A stretch of 64,000 nt of DNA from Candidatus Desulfovibrio intestinavium. Its GTDB lineage: Bacteria > Desulfobacterota > Desulfovibrionia > Desulfovibrionales > Desulfovibrionaceae. The translations under genes and the position numbers were made by a program. The DNA lies in contig DWZD01000040.1 of NCBI GenBank assembly GCA_019118345.1, positions 186,001 through 250,000 of the forward strand. Reading direction: 5' to 3'. The stretch's first letter is position 1, and each line of letters starts with the position of its first letter. The notes under the pieces were generated by a model. The model searched no databases and was not told where the DNA came from. It saw nothing but the letters and a program-made list of their open reading frames with translations. Below are positions 1 through 9,488 of the stretch, piece by piece.

Positions 1-35
1 GCATCCGAATCGCGTTATCGCCACACGGAGAACCC

Positions 36-2117
36 ATGCGGAAATGGAGTTACCGACCCTTCCTGCCCCTGCTGCTCGCTCTGGGCGTCATGCTGCTCGT
101 GCTTTACGGCCTCATGTTCAAACTGCGGGACGACGCCCGCGCGCAGGCGCTGGCCGAGGCCCGACAGCAGCTTGCTGCCCATGCCGCGGCGGGGCAGAGT
201 CTGACGCGCTTCTGGCTGGACACGCGGCGCAATGCCGTCCAGGCCCTGATCCGGCAGGACAATCCGCGCCTGCTGGCGGCCCGGATCAAGGAGGCTGCCC
301 TGCCCTCCCTGTTGATCCAGACCGTCGCCCGGGAAGCATGGCAGGGGGAAATCCGCAATCTTGCCGGACTGGCCGACGCACAGCAGCTGCAACAAATGCG
401 GGCGCTGGCCCCGCTCATCAGCCAGTTCCAGCGCCGGCTTGCCGCCTTCCTGATCCAGCAGGATCTGGCAGGGGCGGCCCTGCTCGACCAGAATTTCACG
501 CCCCTGATTCAGGCGGGGCAGGAATGCCTGCCCTCCCTGCAGCGCAACCTGCGCCAGCGGCATGAGCAAACGCCCCTGACGCTTATGCGCATCCTGCCCA
601 TTCGCCTGCTGGACGACAGCATTCTCCTCGATATCGTTTACCCGCTCATGGATGCCGAAGACGCCTCGCCTGACAGAAAGGCGCTGGGCTACCTGTGGAT
701 AACCTGCGACATTTCCTTTCTTCTGCAGGATTTGCAGAAGGCCGCCGGGCCGGATACCCGCAACATCCTCATGCGCCGGGAAGGCAATTCGGTGCAGACG
801 GTCTACTGGACAACGCGCCCGGTCATGCGCGAAGGCGTCTGGCCTTCCGGCCTGGAAAAGGGGGAGCTTGTCGGCATCACGCTCAAGGACACCGACGAAG
901 AACGGGAAATCGTGGCCATCGGCAAGCCTGTTCCCGAGAGCGACCTCTTTGCCGTGACGACCTGCGACAAGGCTGTTCTCTATCAGCAAAACGGCGGCCT
1001 GCACTGGCAGTATCTGGCCCTTGCCGGCGCCCTCTACCTTTGCCTGACCGTGGTGCTGCTGCTGATCTTCCGCTGGAACCTCACGCGAGAGTTCCGGCAG
1101 GAGCAGCAGGACATACGGCGGCTCTATACCCGGCTATCCCAGCAGCGCTTCTTGCTGGATACGGTCATCAGCGCCATGAATTCGGCACTGGTGCTCATTG
1201 ACAGCGAGCGCAGAATCGCCTTCGCCAATGCCGATTTTCTCCGCCTTGTCCAGCATGAGGGCGATATTCGCAACCTGCCGGTGCACCATCTTCCGGGTTT
1301 TCTGGCCCGCAGCCTGGAACTGCACGTGATGGGCGTGCTGGGTTCGGGGCAGGAAATGACGGATACCGAGGACATCATCATTGACGGGCAGTTGCGGCAT
1401 TATTATGTCCATTGTCTGCCCTACGAACTGGGAGAGAGCGAACTCCGCAGCGTGATCGTCGTCTACCGGGACGATACCGAGCGCGTGGAAGCCCAGAAGC
1501 GCGCCTCTGCCGCCCTGCAGCAATGCGTAAAAGCCTTCACCCATGCCGTGGAGGGGGTTGACCCCTACCTGCGCGGCCATTCCGGCAAGATGGCGGAATT
1601 GTCCCTGCAACTGCTGGCCTGGCTCGGCAAGGATGATCCGGACACGGTGGCCACCCTGCGCATTGCCGCCAGCCTCTCGCAGCTGGGCATGATCCGCCTG
1701 CCGCATAATCTGCTGACCAAGAGCGGCAAGCTCCTGCCGGAAGAACGCCGCCAGATGGAACGTCACGTGGAATATACCGCCGAGGCCATCAGCGGCCTCG
1801 ATTTCGGTTTGCCCGTTCAGGAAACCATCCTGCAGATGCACGAACGTCTGGACGGTTCCGGCTATCCCCGGCACCTTCAGGGCGACGCCATTCTGCCGCA
1901 GGCACGCATCCTGGCCGTGGCCAATACCTTCTGCGCCCTGGTGCGCCCCCGCTCCTACCGGACGCACTTCGAAGTGGGCGCGGCGCTGGCCATCCTGCGG
2001 GAAAAGCCCTTCAAGTATGATCAGGAAGTCGTTGACGCGCTGGAGGCTTTCCTCAACAGCAGGCAGGGCGAAGAATTCATCAAGAACATGCAGCAGGAGC
2101 CGAAGCAGGAGGCTTGA
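36..2117 (+). CDS. Membrane PAS / HD-GYP-like protein with degenerate catalytic motifs
   Basis: The 693-residue protein has a membrane segment at about residues 8-28, an extracytoplasmic region of nearly 300 residues, a second membrane segment at about 325-347, a PAS-like region from about 370 to 480 and an HD-GYP-like domain from about 495. HD-GYP proteins normally hydrolyse cyclic di-GMP in the cytoplasm. Here the HERLDGSGYP motif and a later HVEY histidine are kept, but the defining HD pair is replaced in ASLSQLGMIRLP and the usual second metal aspartates are replaced in VANTFCAL. I infer a sensor that may have lost phosphodiesterase activity and act as a binding or scaffold protein. A GGAG lies just before the ATG. 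The next genes run on the other strand, so it is probably the end of its transcription unit. Confidence 0.85.
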   Translation: MRKWSYRPFLPLLLALGVMLLVLYGLMFKLRDDARAQALAEARQQLAAHAAAGQSLTRFWLDTRRNAVQALIRQDNPRLLAARIKEAALPSLLIQTVAREAWQGEIRNLAGLADAQQLQQMRALAPLISQFQRRLAAFLIQQDLAGAALLDQNFTPLIQAGQECLPSLQRNLRQRHEQTPLTLMRILPIRLLDDSILLDIVYPLMDAEDASPDRKALGYLWITCDISFLLQDLQKAAGPDTRNILMRREGNSVQTVYWTTRPVMREGVWPSGLEKGELVGITLKDTDEEREIVAIGKPVPESDLFAVTTCDKAVLYQQNGGLHWQYLALAGALYLCLTVVLLLIFRWNLTREFRQEQQDIRRLYTRLSQQRFLLDTVISAMNSALVLIDSERRIAFANADFLRLVQHEGDIRNLPVHHLPGFLARSLELHVMGVLGSGQEMTDTEDIIIDGQLRHYYVHCLPYELGESELRSVIVVYRDDTERVEAQKRASAALQQCVKAFTHAVEGVDPYLRGHSGKMAELSLQLLAWLGKDDPDTVATLRIAASLSQLGMIRLPHNLLTKSGKLLPEERRQMERHVEYTAEAISGLDFGLPVQETILQMHERLDGSGYPRHLQGDAILPQARILAVANTFCALVRPRSYRTHFEVGAALAILREKPFKYDQEVVDALEAFLNSRQGEEFIKNMQQEPKQEA

Positions 2118-2269
2118 ACCCGGGCCGCCACGCGTGCCCCGCACAGCCGAACTTCCGCCGCCGGCCCGGCAGCGGCGGTCTGGCCGGTTCCGTCCATTGC
2201 GCCACTCCCCCGGAGCGCGGGCCGCTCAAGCACCGGGGCGGCGGCCTGCCGCCTGTCCCTTGCCCCAGC

Positions 2270-3715
2270 TCAGGAGCGCATCGCTTCCAGCCGGGTCAGA
2301 AGTGCGTCCACACGGGCTTGCGTGGCCTGCACGTCGCTTTCGAGGGCGATTGTCCGCTCCCGACAGCGCTGTGCCCGGCTCAGCAGACTGCCCGCGGCAG
2401 GCAGCAAATAGCGCGACGGCAACCAGACATGGCGGGCCAGCAGTTCGGCGCAGGGCACGCAACGGCTTACGCCGGGCATCTCCCGGCGCTCTGCCGCCAA
2501 TGCCAGCGCCTGCCTCACATGCGCTTCCTCAAAATGGGTCAGGCTCCTGCCGTGACGGCCCAGACCGGAAAGATCGGCCATGAACACCTGATCCCGGCCG
2601 GCCAGCGGCCCCGGGGATTCACGACGGCGATCAAACAGCAGAAGGGCCAGCGCCGCCGTGTGTTGCCGCACCACATTCCCGGGCAACTGGATGACGGCAT
2701 CCAGCAGATTGCGTTCCACCAGACGCGAGCGCACGAGGCCTTCCCCCTTTTCGCGAAACAGGGGGCCGAGCCGCGTCAGGAGGACGACCCTGCCCGTGGC
2801 GGCAAGGGCCTCGCTGATGTGGCGGCACATGTCGCCGGCATCCGCCTCGTCATCCGCCGCGCGCACAAAGGCCGGGCCGGCGCTGAGGCACACATGGGCG
2901 GTGCCGCTGTCCCCGATCTCGCCTTCGGTGGCGGCATCCGGCGGGAGCAGGCCCATGCTCCCGCCCTGTGCGGCAAAAACGGCCGGAACCCCGCTCAGCA
3001 GGAGCAGGAGGAGACCCAGCGGCGCGCTGGCCTCATGCGCCCGGCAGTAGACGCGATCCGCCAGCGGCAGCCGCAAGGCCGCCTCGGCCAGCAAACTGCC
3101 CTCGCCCGCCTGACAATCGCAGACGCTTTCCCCGGGCCGGACATCGGCCAGACCGATCATGAGCTGTGCCAGCCAGGCCGGCGTCACGCCAAAACACAGC
3201 GAACGACCGCGTGCGGCGGCGTAGTCGTTGAGCTTGTCCAGCAGCAGGCGCGCCGCCAGATCCCTGTCCAGCAGCGGCATGTCCTGAAAGGCCCGCAGGC
3301 AGACGGCCAGCGCTTCCGGCCCGCTCACATGCTCCGGACGGAACAGGCCTGTGCCCGCGCGCCCGAGGGCCGTGCGGCTCAGGGCCGCCAGCTGCGGCCA
3401 CTGGGCTTCCGTCCAGGGAGCGCCGTCTTCCGCCGCTGAGGCCTCGCGCAGCGGGCGGGGGAGGTTGCCCTGCTCCAGCAGCCGCAGCTGCCGCGCCAGA
3501 AAACCCGGGGGGCAGAGCTGCGAAAGGGCAAAAAAGGCCAGCGCGGTTTCCGCTTCCCGACTGTGGGCAAGGGCAGAATCCGGATGTTCGGCGGAACAAC
3601 GGCCGCAAAACAGGCTCCCCACCCGCTCGCATGCCGCATCAAGGCTCTCCCGTGCCCCGCGCAGCAGGTTTTCCCCAACCGGGAAGGCACCGCCTGCCGT
3701 GCGCCTGTCCATCAC
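2270..3715 (-). CDS. HsdM-like N-6 adenine methylase homologue, probably catalytically inactive
   Basis: The 481-residue protein follows the layout of type I restriction methylase subunits. It has a helical N-terminal part, a Rossmann-like core that starts near FGVTPAWLAQLMIGL (compare the usual YTP...V..LM), and a segment LDAVIQLPGNV resembling the LLEAVIGLP region of HsdM. The S-adenosylmethionine motif, normally DPACGTGGFL, reads DCQAGEGSLL. The catalytic NPPF is absent; the equivalent stretch reads LSAGPAF. The C-terminal part is a probable coiled coil. Its ATG overlaps the end of the HsdS-like gene by four bases (ATGA), so the two are translationally coupled. I infer an HsdM descendant that probably no longer methylates DNA. 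No HsdR gene is present in the window. Confidence 0.75.
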   Translation of the reverse strand: MMDRRTAGGAFPVGENLLRGARESLDAACERVGSLFCGRCSAEHPDSALAHSREAETALAFFALSQLCPPGFLARQLRLLEQGNLPRPLREASAAEDGAPWTEAQWPQLAALSRTALGRAGTGLFRPEHVSGPEALAVCLRAFQDMPLLDRDLAARLLLDKLNDYAAARGRSLCFGVTPAWLAQLMIGLADVRPGESVCDCQAGEGSLLAEAALRLPLADRVYCRAHEASAPLGLLLLLLSGVPAVFAAQGGSMGLLPPDAATEGEIGDSGTAHVCLSAGPAFVRAADDEADAGDMCRHISEALAATGRVVLLTRLGPLFREKGEGLVRSRLVERNLLDAVIQLPGNVVRQHTAALALLLFDRRRESPGPLAGRDQVFMADLSGLGRHGRSLTHFEEAHVRQALALAAERREMPGVSRCVPCAELLARHVWLPSRYLLPAAGSLLSRAQRCRERTIALESDVQATQARVDALLTRLEAMRS

Positions 3716-4455
3716 CGATCCTCCTCCTGCGGCCTGTGCGCGCCGCTGGCGGCATTGCCGTCCGCCATGTCGCCGAACAGCAGCCCCTGCCGCAGCAATC
3801 GTCCTTCGGGCGCGGGCGGCGTATCCCGGGAGCGATCCGGCGTCCGGGCCTGATGCAGCAGCAGCGACAGCACCATATCGCGCCGCTCCTCCATGAGGCG
3901 GCGGCGCTGCCGCATTTCTCTTGCCAGCTCCGTGGCGGTTTCGACGATCAGATCCTGCACCTCGACCGGCGGCACAGGCAGAGAAAGCCCTTCCAGATCC
4001 CCCTTGCGCAGCACCTCGGCGCTGTGCCCCGTGCTTCGCGAGCGCAGATCAGCCTGCGTATGCGGATGATTCAGCAGCCAGTGCAGATAGCGGGGACGCA
4101 CCTCAGGCGCGCCGCCGCGTCCGTTCGGCGGCTGTCCCAAAGCCCGCATCCGGATGACCATGATGGGCGCTGCGGCCAGCACGCGCACAATGCCCGCCCC
4201 GGCCTCCACGGCGCTGACCAGTGTGGCGTCATTGACCTGCCCGCGCGCCCGAAAGAGAATATCCCCCGGCCTGAGCGGAAAATGCGCCCTCACGGAGCCA
4301 AGCTGCACGCGCACCAGACCGTCGGGGGACAGCTCGCCGCCGTTCAGATCGGCCAGCTGCACCAGCGCCGTTTCTCCCTGCGGATTCGGGATGACGCGGG
4401 TGCGAAACGGATAGCCGAGGCGAATATCCGCCAGTTCGCCAAGGGAAACGTCCAT
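3712..4455 (-). CDS. Half-length type I restriction specificity (HsdS-like) protein
   Basis: The start is placed at the ATG of MDVSLGELADIRLGYPF because an AAGGAG lies seven bases upstream; the longer ORF in the track has no comparable site. At 247 residues it carries one target-recognition unit, about half a classical HsdS. Typical features are the N-terminal LADIRLGYPFR, the central ALVQLADLNGG and LRPGDILFRARG, and the ending VLRKGDLEGLSLPVPPVEVQDLI, followed by a helical arm. HsdS subunits give type I enzymes DNA specificity, and half-sized forms act as dimers. The gene precedes and overlaps the degenerate HsdM-like gene, so the pair probably forms one DNA-binding complex. Its partner seems catalytically dead, so a role in recognition without modification is possible. 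Confidence 0.8.
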   Translation of the reverse strand: MDVSLGELADIRLGYPFRTRVIPNPQGETALVQLADLNGGELSPDGLVRVQLGSVRAHFPLRPGDILFRARGQVNDATLVSAVEAGAGIVRVLAAAPIMVIRMRALGQPPNGRGGAPEVRPRYLHWLLNHPHTQADLRSRSTGHSAEVLRKGDLEGLSLPVPPVEVQDLIVETATELAREMRQRRRLMEERRDMVLSLLLHQARTPDRSRDTPPAPEGRLLRQGLLFGDMADGNAASGAHRPQEEDR

Positions 4456-4597
4456 GCTTGCTCCTTGCGGCCCTGTCCGACAACCGCCTGTCAAAAAAGA
4501 ACCGCAAAAACTGTAAACGGATTTTGGGGCCGAAGCAAGCGCACGCGGCCTGCCGCTGCCCGCGCACAGGCCATTGCCGTCAACGGCATTTCGCCCC

Positions 4598-5974
4598 TCA
4601 GGGCGCGCCCTCCCTGCCGTCGTCGGGCAGGAAGGGCAGGCGGCAGAGTACGGAATCTCCGCGCAGGACAAGAAGATGCCCTTCATTCGGCAGCAGGGAG
4701 GCATCCTGCGGCGGGAGCACCGATTCCAGCGCCCAGCGCGAAGCGCCCGCATCCCGGCCCGGGGCAAGGGCATGCCGCTGCATTCTGGCCATCATGCCGC
4801 CCCACTGCATGACCAGAACATCCGCCGGTTCCAGCCCGTGCGGCAGATCCAGAACGCCCCGCACCCGACAGGCCTGCGTGCCCAGCCGGAACTGGCGCAG
4901 GCGCGCCGTCCCGCTGCTGGGTGGGGACAAGACGCGCTGCGCGGCCATGACCAGCCCCGCCTGCTGCTGATCGCAGGCAAAACGCTGCGGCAGGGCTGCG
5001 GCAAGGCGTTCAAGACGCCCCTCAAACGCTTCCCGCAGGGCCTGCCCCATGCCGTCCCCCCGGTTCAGCTCCCGCAGATCGCATGTCTCGCCAAGGCCGT
5101 AGAAAAAGGCGCTGCCGTCCGCATCCAGCCGCACGTCCCAGTAGCGTTGCGGCAACACCTTGCCCACGGCCACCGGCCCGGGGCTGTTGCGGCTGCGCAT
5201 GTTGGGCAGCGGCTCATGGACGGCCTGCCGCTGTTCAAACAGCTCCCGCCAGAGGCTGAAATCGCAGCTCACCGCCCCATGCGCGGCCGAAAGGCGCGGC
5301 AACAGGCTTTCCAGCTCGGCGCGGGTCAGGAGTTGCCGGACGGTATACGGCAAGCCCGGATGCTCGCCATAGACCGGCGTGCGCACTTCATGGGCGGCAG
5401 CGTGAAAACGCTCGGCGGCCAGCTGCACCAGAGAGGGGATTTCCTCGTAATTGTCGCGCAACACCAGACTGTGAAATTGCAGGGGCGGCGCATGCTCGCC
5501 CCGGGCCTCGCGCGCGCGGCAGGCTTCGCCCAGGCGCAGCAGATTGCTCAGGAGCCGTTCCACATGCCGTCCGCCGCACAGCCCGGCATACAGCTCCGGC
5601 TGCAGGGTATGCAGGGAAATGATGATGCGCCGCACCGGCGCGGCCGCCAGGGCCGCAATGGCCGCATCATCCATCTCGCAGGCCATGTTGGTGGAAAAAA
5701 CCGCCTTTTGCCTGGCAAGGGGCGGCAAGCCGGCCAAAATTTCCCCGAAATGCGGATGGAGGGTCGGCTCGTAAAAAAAGGAGAGGAAGAACGAGGCCTC
5801 CGGCACGAGATCGAAAAGACGGGGCAGGCCGCGGGCCAACGGCAGCGGCATGACCGCCCGGCTGGCCTGCCGGAAATCGGACGAACAGAAGCGGCAGCGC
5901 AAATTGCACAGACCGGTCATGTCGCCGAGAATGCGTCGAAACGCGTACGCATCCCTGATGCATCTGGGCCGCAT
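4598..5974 (-). CDS. Radical SAM protein of unknown substrate
   Basis: The N-terminus carries the radical SAM cluster motif CNLRCRFC at about residues 23-30, which binds a 4Fe-4S cluster and S-adenosylmethionine. A barrel-like stretch follows with the expected hydrophobic strands (for example RRIIISLHT). The remaining C-terminal part has no cysteine-rich SPASM or auxiliary-cluster motif; an isolated GETC is the only candidate. The last 120 residues look like a separate beta-rich domain I do not recognise. The start is supported by GGGAGGGG directly upstream. The gene lies on the same strand as the HsdS/HsdM-like pair, 142 bases away, so they might share a transcript. The substrate cannot be told from sequence. 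Confidence 0.82.
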   Translation of the reverse strand: MRPRCIRDAYAFRRILGDMTGLCNLRCRFCSSDFRQASRAVMPLPLARGLPRLFDLVPEASFFLSFFYEPTLHPHFGEILAGLPPLARQKAVFSTNMACEMDDAAIAALAAAPVRRIIISLHTLQPELYAGLCGGRHVERLLSNLLRLGEACRAREARGEHAPPLQFHSLVLRDNYEEIPSLVQLAAERFHAAAHEVRTPVYGEHPGLPYTVRQLLTRAELESLLPRLSAAHGAVSCDFSLWRELFEQRQAVHEPLPNMRSRNSPGPVAVGKVLPQRYWDVRLDADGSAFFYGLGETCDLRELNRGDGMGQALREAFEGRLERLAAALPQRFACDQQQAGLVMAAQRVLSPPSSGTARLRQFRLGTQACRVRGVLDLPHGLEPADVLVMQWGGMMARMQRHALAPGRDAGASRWALESVLPPQDASLLPNEGHLLVLRGDSVLCRLPFLPDDGREGAP

Positions 5975-6169
5975 ATCCCCTCCCGGAAAATCGCTCTTTC
6001 CGCGCGGCAGGCTCCTGTTGCCGCCGGCGGCGAAACGTCCCGGCCCCGCCGGTCAGCGGGGCAATTCTCCTGCCATTCCTATCGGTCAGGCGAAAAACAT
6101 CTTGAGAGGCTGCGGCCCTGCGGCCTTCCCGCCCACGACGCCCCATCGCAGGGGCAAAGCATGACCGTA

Positions 6170-6598
6170 CTAGGTTTTGCCGAGGAAAAACCGGGCCAGA
6201 AGCCAGTCGGCGGCGGCGCTTGTCAGACTCATGATCCACAAAGCGGAGAAAGCATACCGCAGAAGAATGCCCAGCGGAATCCACCAAATCGGATCATCCT
6301 TGAGGGATACCCAGGGACGCCCCTCGTAAAGGGTCAGCAGGGCCGAGGCCGCGAAGGGCAGCCAGAAATGACAGACGGCCCGCCGGGGCGTCCTGGCAAA
6401 GCCCGCGAGACAGAGGGAAAGGAGCGTGCAGACCGTTCCCAGCACGGCGTCTTGCCTATTGTCCCCGGCGTCATAGAACATGTCGCCCATGAAGGCTTGT
6501 GAAGGCGCAAACGTCGCCTTGACGCAGGCCAGATACACGGCAAGTCCTGCCAGCAGGCCAAGGACCATGTGCAGGCGTTTCCGTTTATCCCCAGCCAT
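6170..6598 (-). CDS. Small four-helix inner-membrane protein, unknown function
   Basis: The start is set at MAGDKRKRLHM rather than the longer ORF, because the upstream extension is antisense to polA and reads as noise. The 142-residue product has four likely membrane helices: after the basic N-terminus, around DAVLGTVCTLLSLCLAG, around WLPFAASALLTLY, and a long C-terminal pair around WWIPLGILLRYAFSALWIM. The loop between helices 1 and 2 is acidic. I recognise no family. It lies between the radical SAM gene and polA on the same strand, with gaps of over 100 bases on each side. Confidence 0.6.
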   Translation of the reverse strand: MAGDKRKRLHMVLGLLAGLAVYLACVKATFAPSQAFMGDMFYDAGDNRQDAVLGTVCTLLSLCLAGFARTPRRAVCHFWLPFAASALLTLYEGRPWVSLKDDPIWWIPLGILLRYAFSALWIMSLTSAAADWLLARFFLGKT

Positions 6599-6713
6599 GT
6601 GCGTGCCCCTCGCCACAGTTTGTTGACCAGGCCCCGAAACGAATGTACGCACGGCCCCGGCAGGGGGGCGGGCGCGCCCCATGACCTGAGGCCCCGCACG
6701 CTTCCGAGCAGCC

Positions 6714-9410
6714 TCAATGCGCCGCGCCCCAGTCCGGGCCGGTACCGGCATCCACCAGCAGTGGCACGGAAAGCCGCTGACCGCCCGGAGCCACGGCGGC
6801 CATGAGAGCCGCCACCCGGCTGGCCGCAGCCGTTGCCGCGTCCTGCGGCACTTCGAGCAGGAGTTCGTCATGTACCTGCAAGAGCAGGCGCGCTTCCATG
6901 CCGCGCAGGACGGCGTCGGCATCCACGGCCAGCATGGCCAGCTTGATGATGTCCGCCGCCGACCCCTGAATGACGGTATTGATGGCCTGCCGCCGGGCCA
7001 ATGCCGAAGCCTGACCGTTGGCGGAATGGATGTCCGGCAGCAGACGGCGGCGGCCGCCGAGCGTGGTGACGAAGCCCTGCCGCCGGGCGGCGGCCTCCAC
7101 ATCCTCATAAAAGGCTTTCAGGCCGGTCAGGCGCTCGAAGTAGCGGGCAATGAAATCCTTGGCCTCATGGCTGCTGATCTTGAGTTCCTGCGCCAGCTTT
7201 TGCGCGCCCATGCCGTAGATCAGGCCGAAATTGATGGTCTTGGCGTTGCGGCGCTGATCCGGCGTCACGGCCTCGGGCGGGCAGTCATAGATCAGCGCCG
7301 CCGTGCGGGCATGAATGTCCTCCCCGTCGCGGAAGGCCGCCAGCAGGGCCGCGTCCTGCGACATATGGGCCAGTACCCGCAATTCCACCTGCGAATAGTC
7401 CGCCGAGACCAGCGCCCGGCCCGGCCCGGCCACGAAACAGGCGCGCATGCGCTTGCCCAGCGGCCCGCGCACCGGAATGTTTTGCAGATTGGGATTGCTG
7501 GACGACAACCGCCCGGTGGCCGTGGCCTTCTGATTGAAGGTGGTGTGCAGGCGGCCCCCGGCGTCCACCAGCCGCGGCAGGGGATCAAGGTAGGTGGAGC
7601 GCATCTTTTCCAGCTTGCGGAATTGCAGGATGCTTTCCACCACCGGATGACGGCCTGCCAGACGTTCCAGCGTCTCCTGACTGGTGGAGGCCTGCCCGCC
7701 GCGCGTCTTGCGCGGCGCGGGCAGCCCCAGCTCCCCGAACAGGATCTCGCCAAGCTGCTGCGCGGAACGGATGTTGAACGTTTTGCCCGCCGCCGCGTAA
7801 ACCGTTGCCGTCAGTTCATCCAGCTCGCCCTGCACATCGGCCAGAAAGTTGCCGAAGGCCCGCGCGTCAATGGCGATGCCCGCGGCCTCCATGCGCGCCA
7901 GCACCGGGGCCAGCGGTATTTCCAGAGCCGCATACAGCTCCAGCAGGCCGTCGCGGGCGAGCCGGTTTTCCAGCAGGCGCGCCATGTCCAGTGCCAGCGC
8001 GGCGGCGGCTCCCTGCCGCAGGGCCGCGCCCCAGCGCACCAGCAGACGGGGCCAGCCGTAGTCGTTTTCCTCGGGATTGAGCAGATAGGCGGCAATGCCC
8101 AGATCAAAAACCCGGGGGCCGCCCTCCTCCCGCAACAGGCCCCGTCGGTAGAGCTGCTTGGCATCCTCGCTCACCACCAGCCCGGCCCGGGCCAGCCAGT
8201 CCGCCAGCGCCTGCGCCTCGCCGCCCCAGCGGGCCGTCCACGGCGGCCTTTCGTCCGGGCCGTCGGGCGAAGCCACGGCCAGTTGCGGCGCGTCATCCGC
8301 GCCTTGCGCCCAGATGACGGCCACCCGCGCCCCGTCCGGGGCGGGCAGCTGCTGGACGCTGCGCACCAGCGGCGGCAGGGGCGGTTCGTCCGGCAGGCCC
8401 ATGTCCAGCAGGCTCAGCTGCCGCGCCGGGGCATTCTTCTCCGATCCTGAGGCGACAGCCTCACCTGCGGCGGGCGCGTCCTGCCGGGCGGACGGGGCAA
8501 GCGCCGCCCGCCCCTGCCCGGCCCGGCGCAAGAGGGCATCCATGTCCCGGCGCAGGGCATGCAGCTCGAACTCCGCGGCCAGTTCCGCGCAGGCCGCCGC
8601 ATCCGGCGGCTGCACGCGCATATCCTCCAGCGAAATGTCCTGACAGAAATCACGGCGCAGGGTCGTCAGCTCCCGCCAGATGAACATCTTGTCCAGATGA
8701 TCCTGCAATTTTTCCCGCAATTTTGGCGGAATCCTCTCAAAATTGTCCCGAATGTCCTCAAGGGAGGCGCAGACCTCGAAAATCTGCTGTGCCTTCTTGG
8801 GGCCGATGCCCGGCACGCCGGGGATATTGTCGCTGGTATCGCCGATCAGGGCCTGCACGTCGGCCCACTGTTCCGGCGACACTCCGCTTTCCAGCCGGAA
8901 GTCCTCGGCGGTGACGAGCTTTTCCTCCCGCGAACCGGGATCCCACATATACACATTGGGGCCGAGGCATTGCTTGAGATCCTTGTCGCCGCTCACGATG
9001 ACCACCGGACATTGCGCGGAAAAGCGCGCGGCCAGCGAGGCGATGCAGTCGTCGGCCTCACAGCCCTCGGAGATGATGAGGCGCAGGCCCAGCGCGCGCA
9101 CCATGCGCTGAATGGGATCGATCTGCCGCACGAGATCCTCGGGCGTGGCTTCCCGGTTGGCCTTGTAGAGCGGGAAAATCTCATGCCGGAAGTTCTTGCC
9201 CCGCCCATCCTGCACAAAGGCGAAGCGGCAGGGGGCTTCCTCGCGGAGAATGCGCAGCAGCACCCGGCTGACCACCACCAGCGCATTGGTGGGAAAGCCG
9301 TCCGAGCGCTGCATGTTGCGATTGGCAAAAAACCCGCGAAAGATGAATGCGGAGCCGTCCATCAGAAAAAGGGGGGCCGAATCAAGGCCGAGACGTTCTT
9401 GCAGCGACAT
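6714..9410 (-). CDS. polA: DNA polymerase I
   Basis: The 898-residue protein contains a 5' nuclease domain at about residues 1-290 (EGCEADDCIASLAA, VSGDKDLKQ, IGDTSDNIPGVPGIGPKKA), a middle exonuclease-like domain, and a family A polymerase domain from about 500. Polymerase motif A is DYSQVELRVLAH, motif B is RRNAKTINFGLIYG and motif C is QVHDELLLEV. The middle domain lacks the DxE of motif I and the other proofreading acidic residues, as in several other bacterial Pol I enzymes, so 3'-5' editing is probably absent. The start is placed at MSLQERLGLDSAPLFLMDGS, where family similarity begins; the 1312-residue ORF extends antisense into the mla genes. It acts in Okazaki fragment maturation and excision repair. 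It is divergent from mlaE with 78 bases between them. Confidence 0.96.
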   Translation of the reverse strand: MSLQERLGLDSAPLFLMDGSAFIFRGFFANRNMQRSDGFPTNALVVVSRVLLRILREEAPCRFAFVQDGRGKNFRHEIFPLYKANREATPEDLVRQIDPIQRMVRALGLRLIISEGCEADDCIASLAARFSAQCPVVIVSGDKDLKQCLGPNVYMWDPGSREEKLVTAEDFRLESGVSPEQWADVQALIGDTSDNIPGVPGIGPKKAQQIFEVCASLEDIRDNFERIPPKLREKLQDHLDKMFIWRELTTLRRDFCQDISLEDMRVQPPDAAACAELAAEFELHALRRDMDALLRRAGQGRAALAPSARQDAPAAGEAVASGSEKNAPARQLSLLDMGLPDEPPLPPLVRSVQQLPAPDGARVAVIWAQGADDAPQLAVASPDGPDERPPWTARWGGEAQALADWLARAGLVVSEDAKQLYRRGLLREEGGPRVFDLGIAAYLLNPEENDYGWPRLLVRWGAALRQGAAAALALDMARLLENRLARDGLLELYAALEIPLAPVLARMEAAGIAIDARAFGNFLADVQGELDELTATVYAAAGKTFNIRSAQQLGEILFGELGLPAPRKTRGGQASTSQETLERLAGRHPVVESILQFRKLEKMRSTYLDPLPRLVDAGGRLHTTFNQKATATGRLSSSNPNLQNIPVRGPLGKRMRACFVAGPGRALVSADYSQVELRVLAHMSQDAALLAAFRDGEDIHARTAALIYDCPPEAVTPDQRRNAKTINFGLIYGMGAQKLAQELKISSHEAKDFIARYFERLTGLKAFYEDVEAAARRQGFVTTLGGRRRLLPDIHSANGQASALARRQAINTVIQGSAADIIKLAMLAVDADAVLRGMEARLLLQVHDELLLEVPQDAATAAASRVAALMAAVAPGGQRLSVPLLVDAGTGPDWGAAH

Positions 9411-9453
9411 GGATTTTCGAGGGTTGAGGTCACGAGGGGACAATTCTTGACGC

Positions 9454-9482
9454 TTGCAGGCAATGCCGCCTGCGCGTATGAT
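9454..9482 (+). promoter_or_regulatory. Candidate sigma-70 promoter for the mla operon
   Basis: TTGCAG is followed after 17 bases by TATGAT. A transcript would begin at about 9488-9490, virtually on the mlaE ATG at 9489, so the message would be leaderless or nearly so. Confidence 0.5.
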
Positions 9483-9488
9483 AAAAGG

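Noticed and set aside
2114-3439. 441-codon plus-strand ORF
   Set aside because: Antisense to the HsdM-like gene; composition is noise-like.
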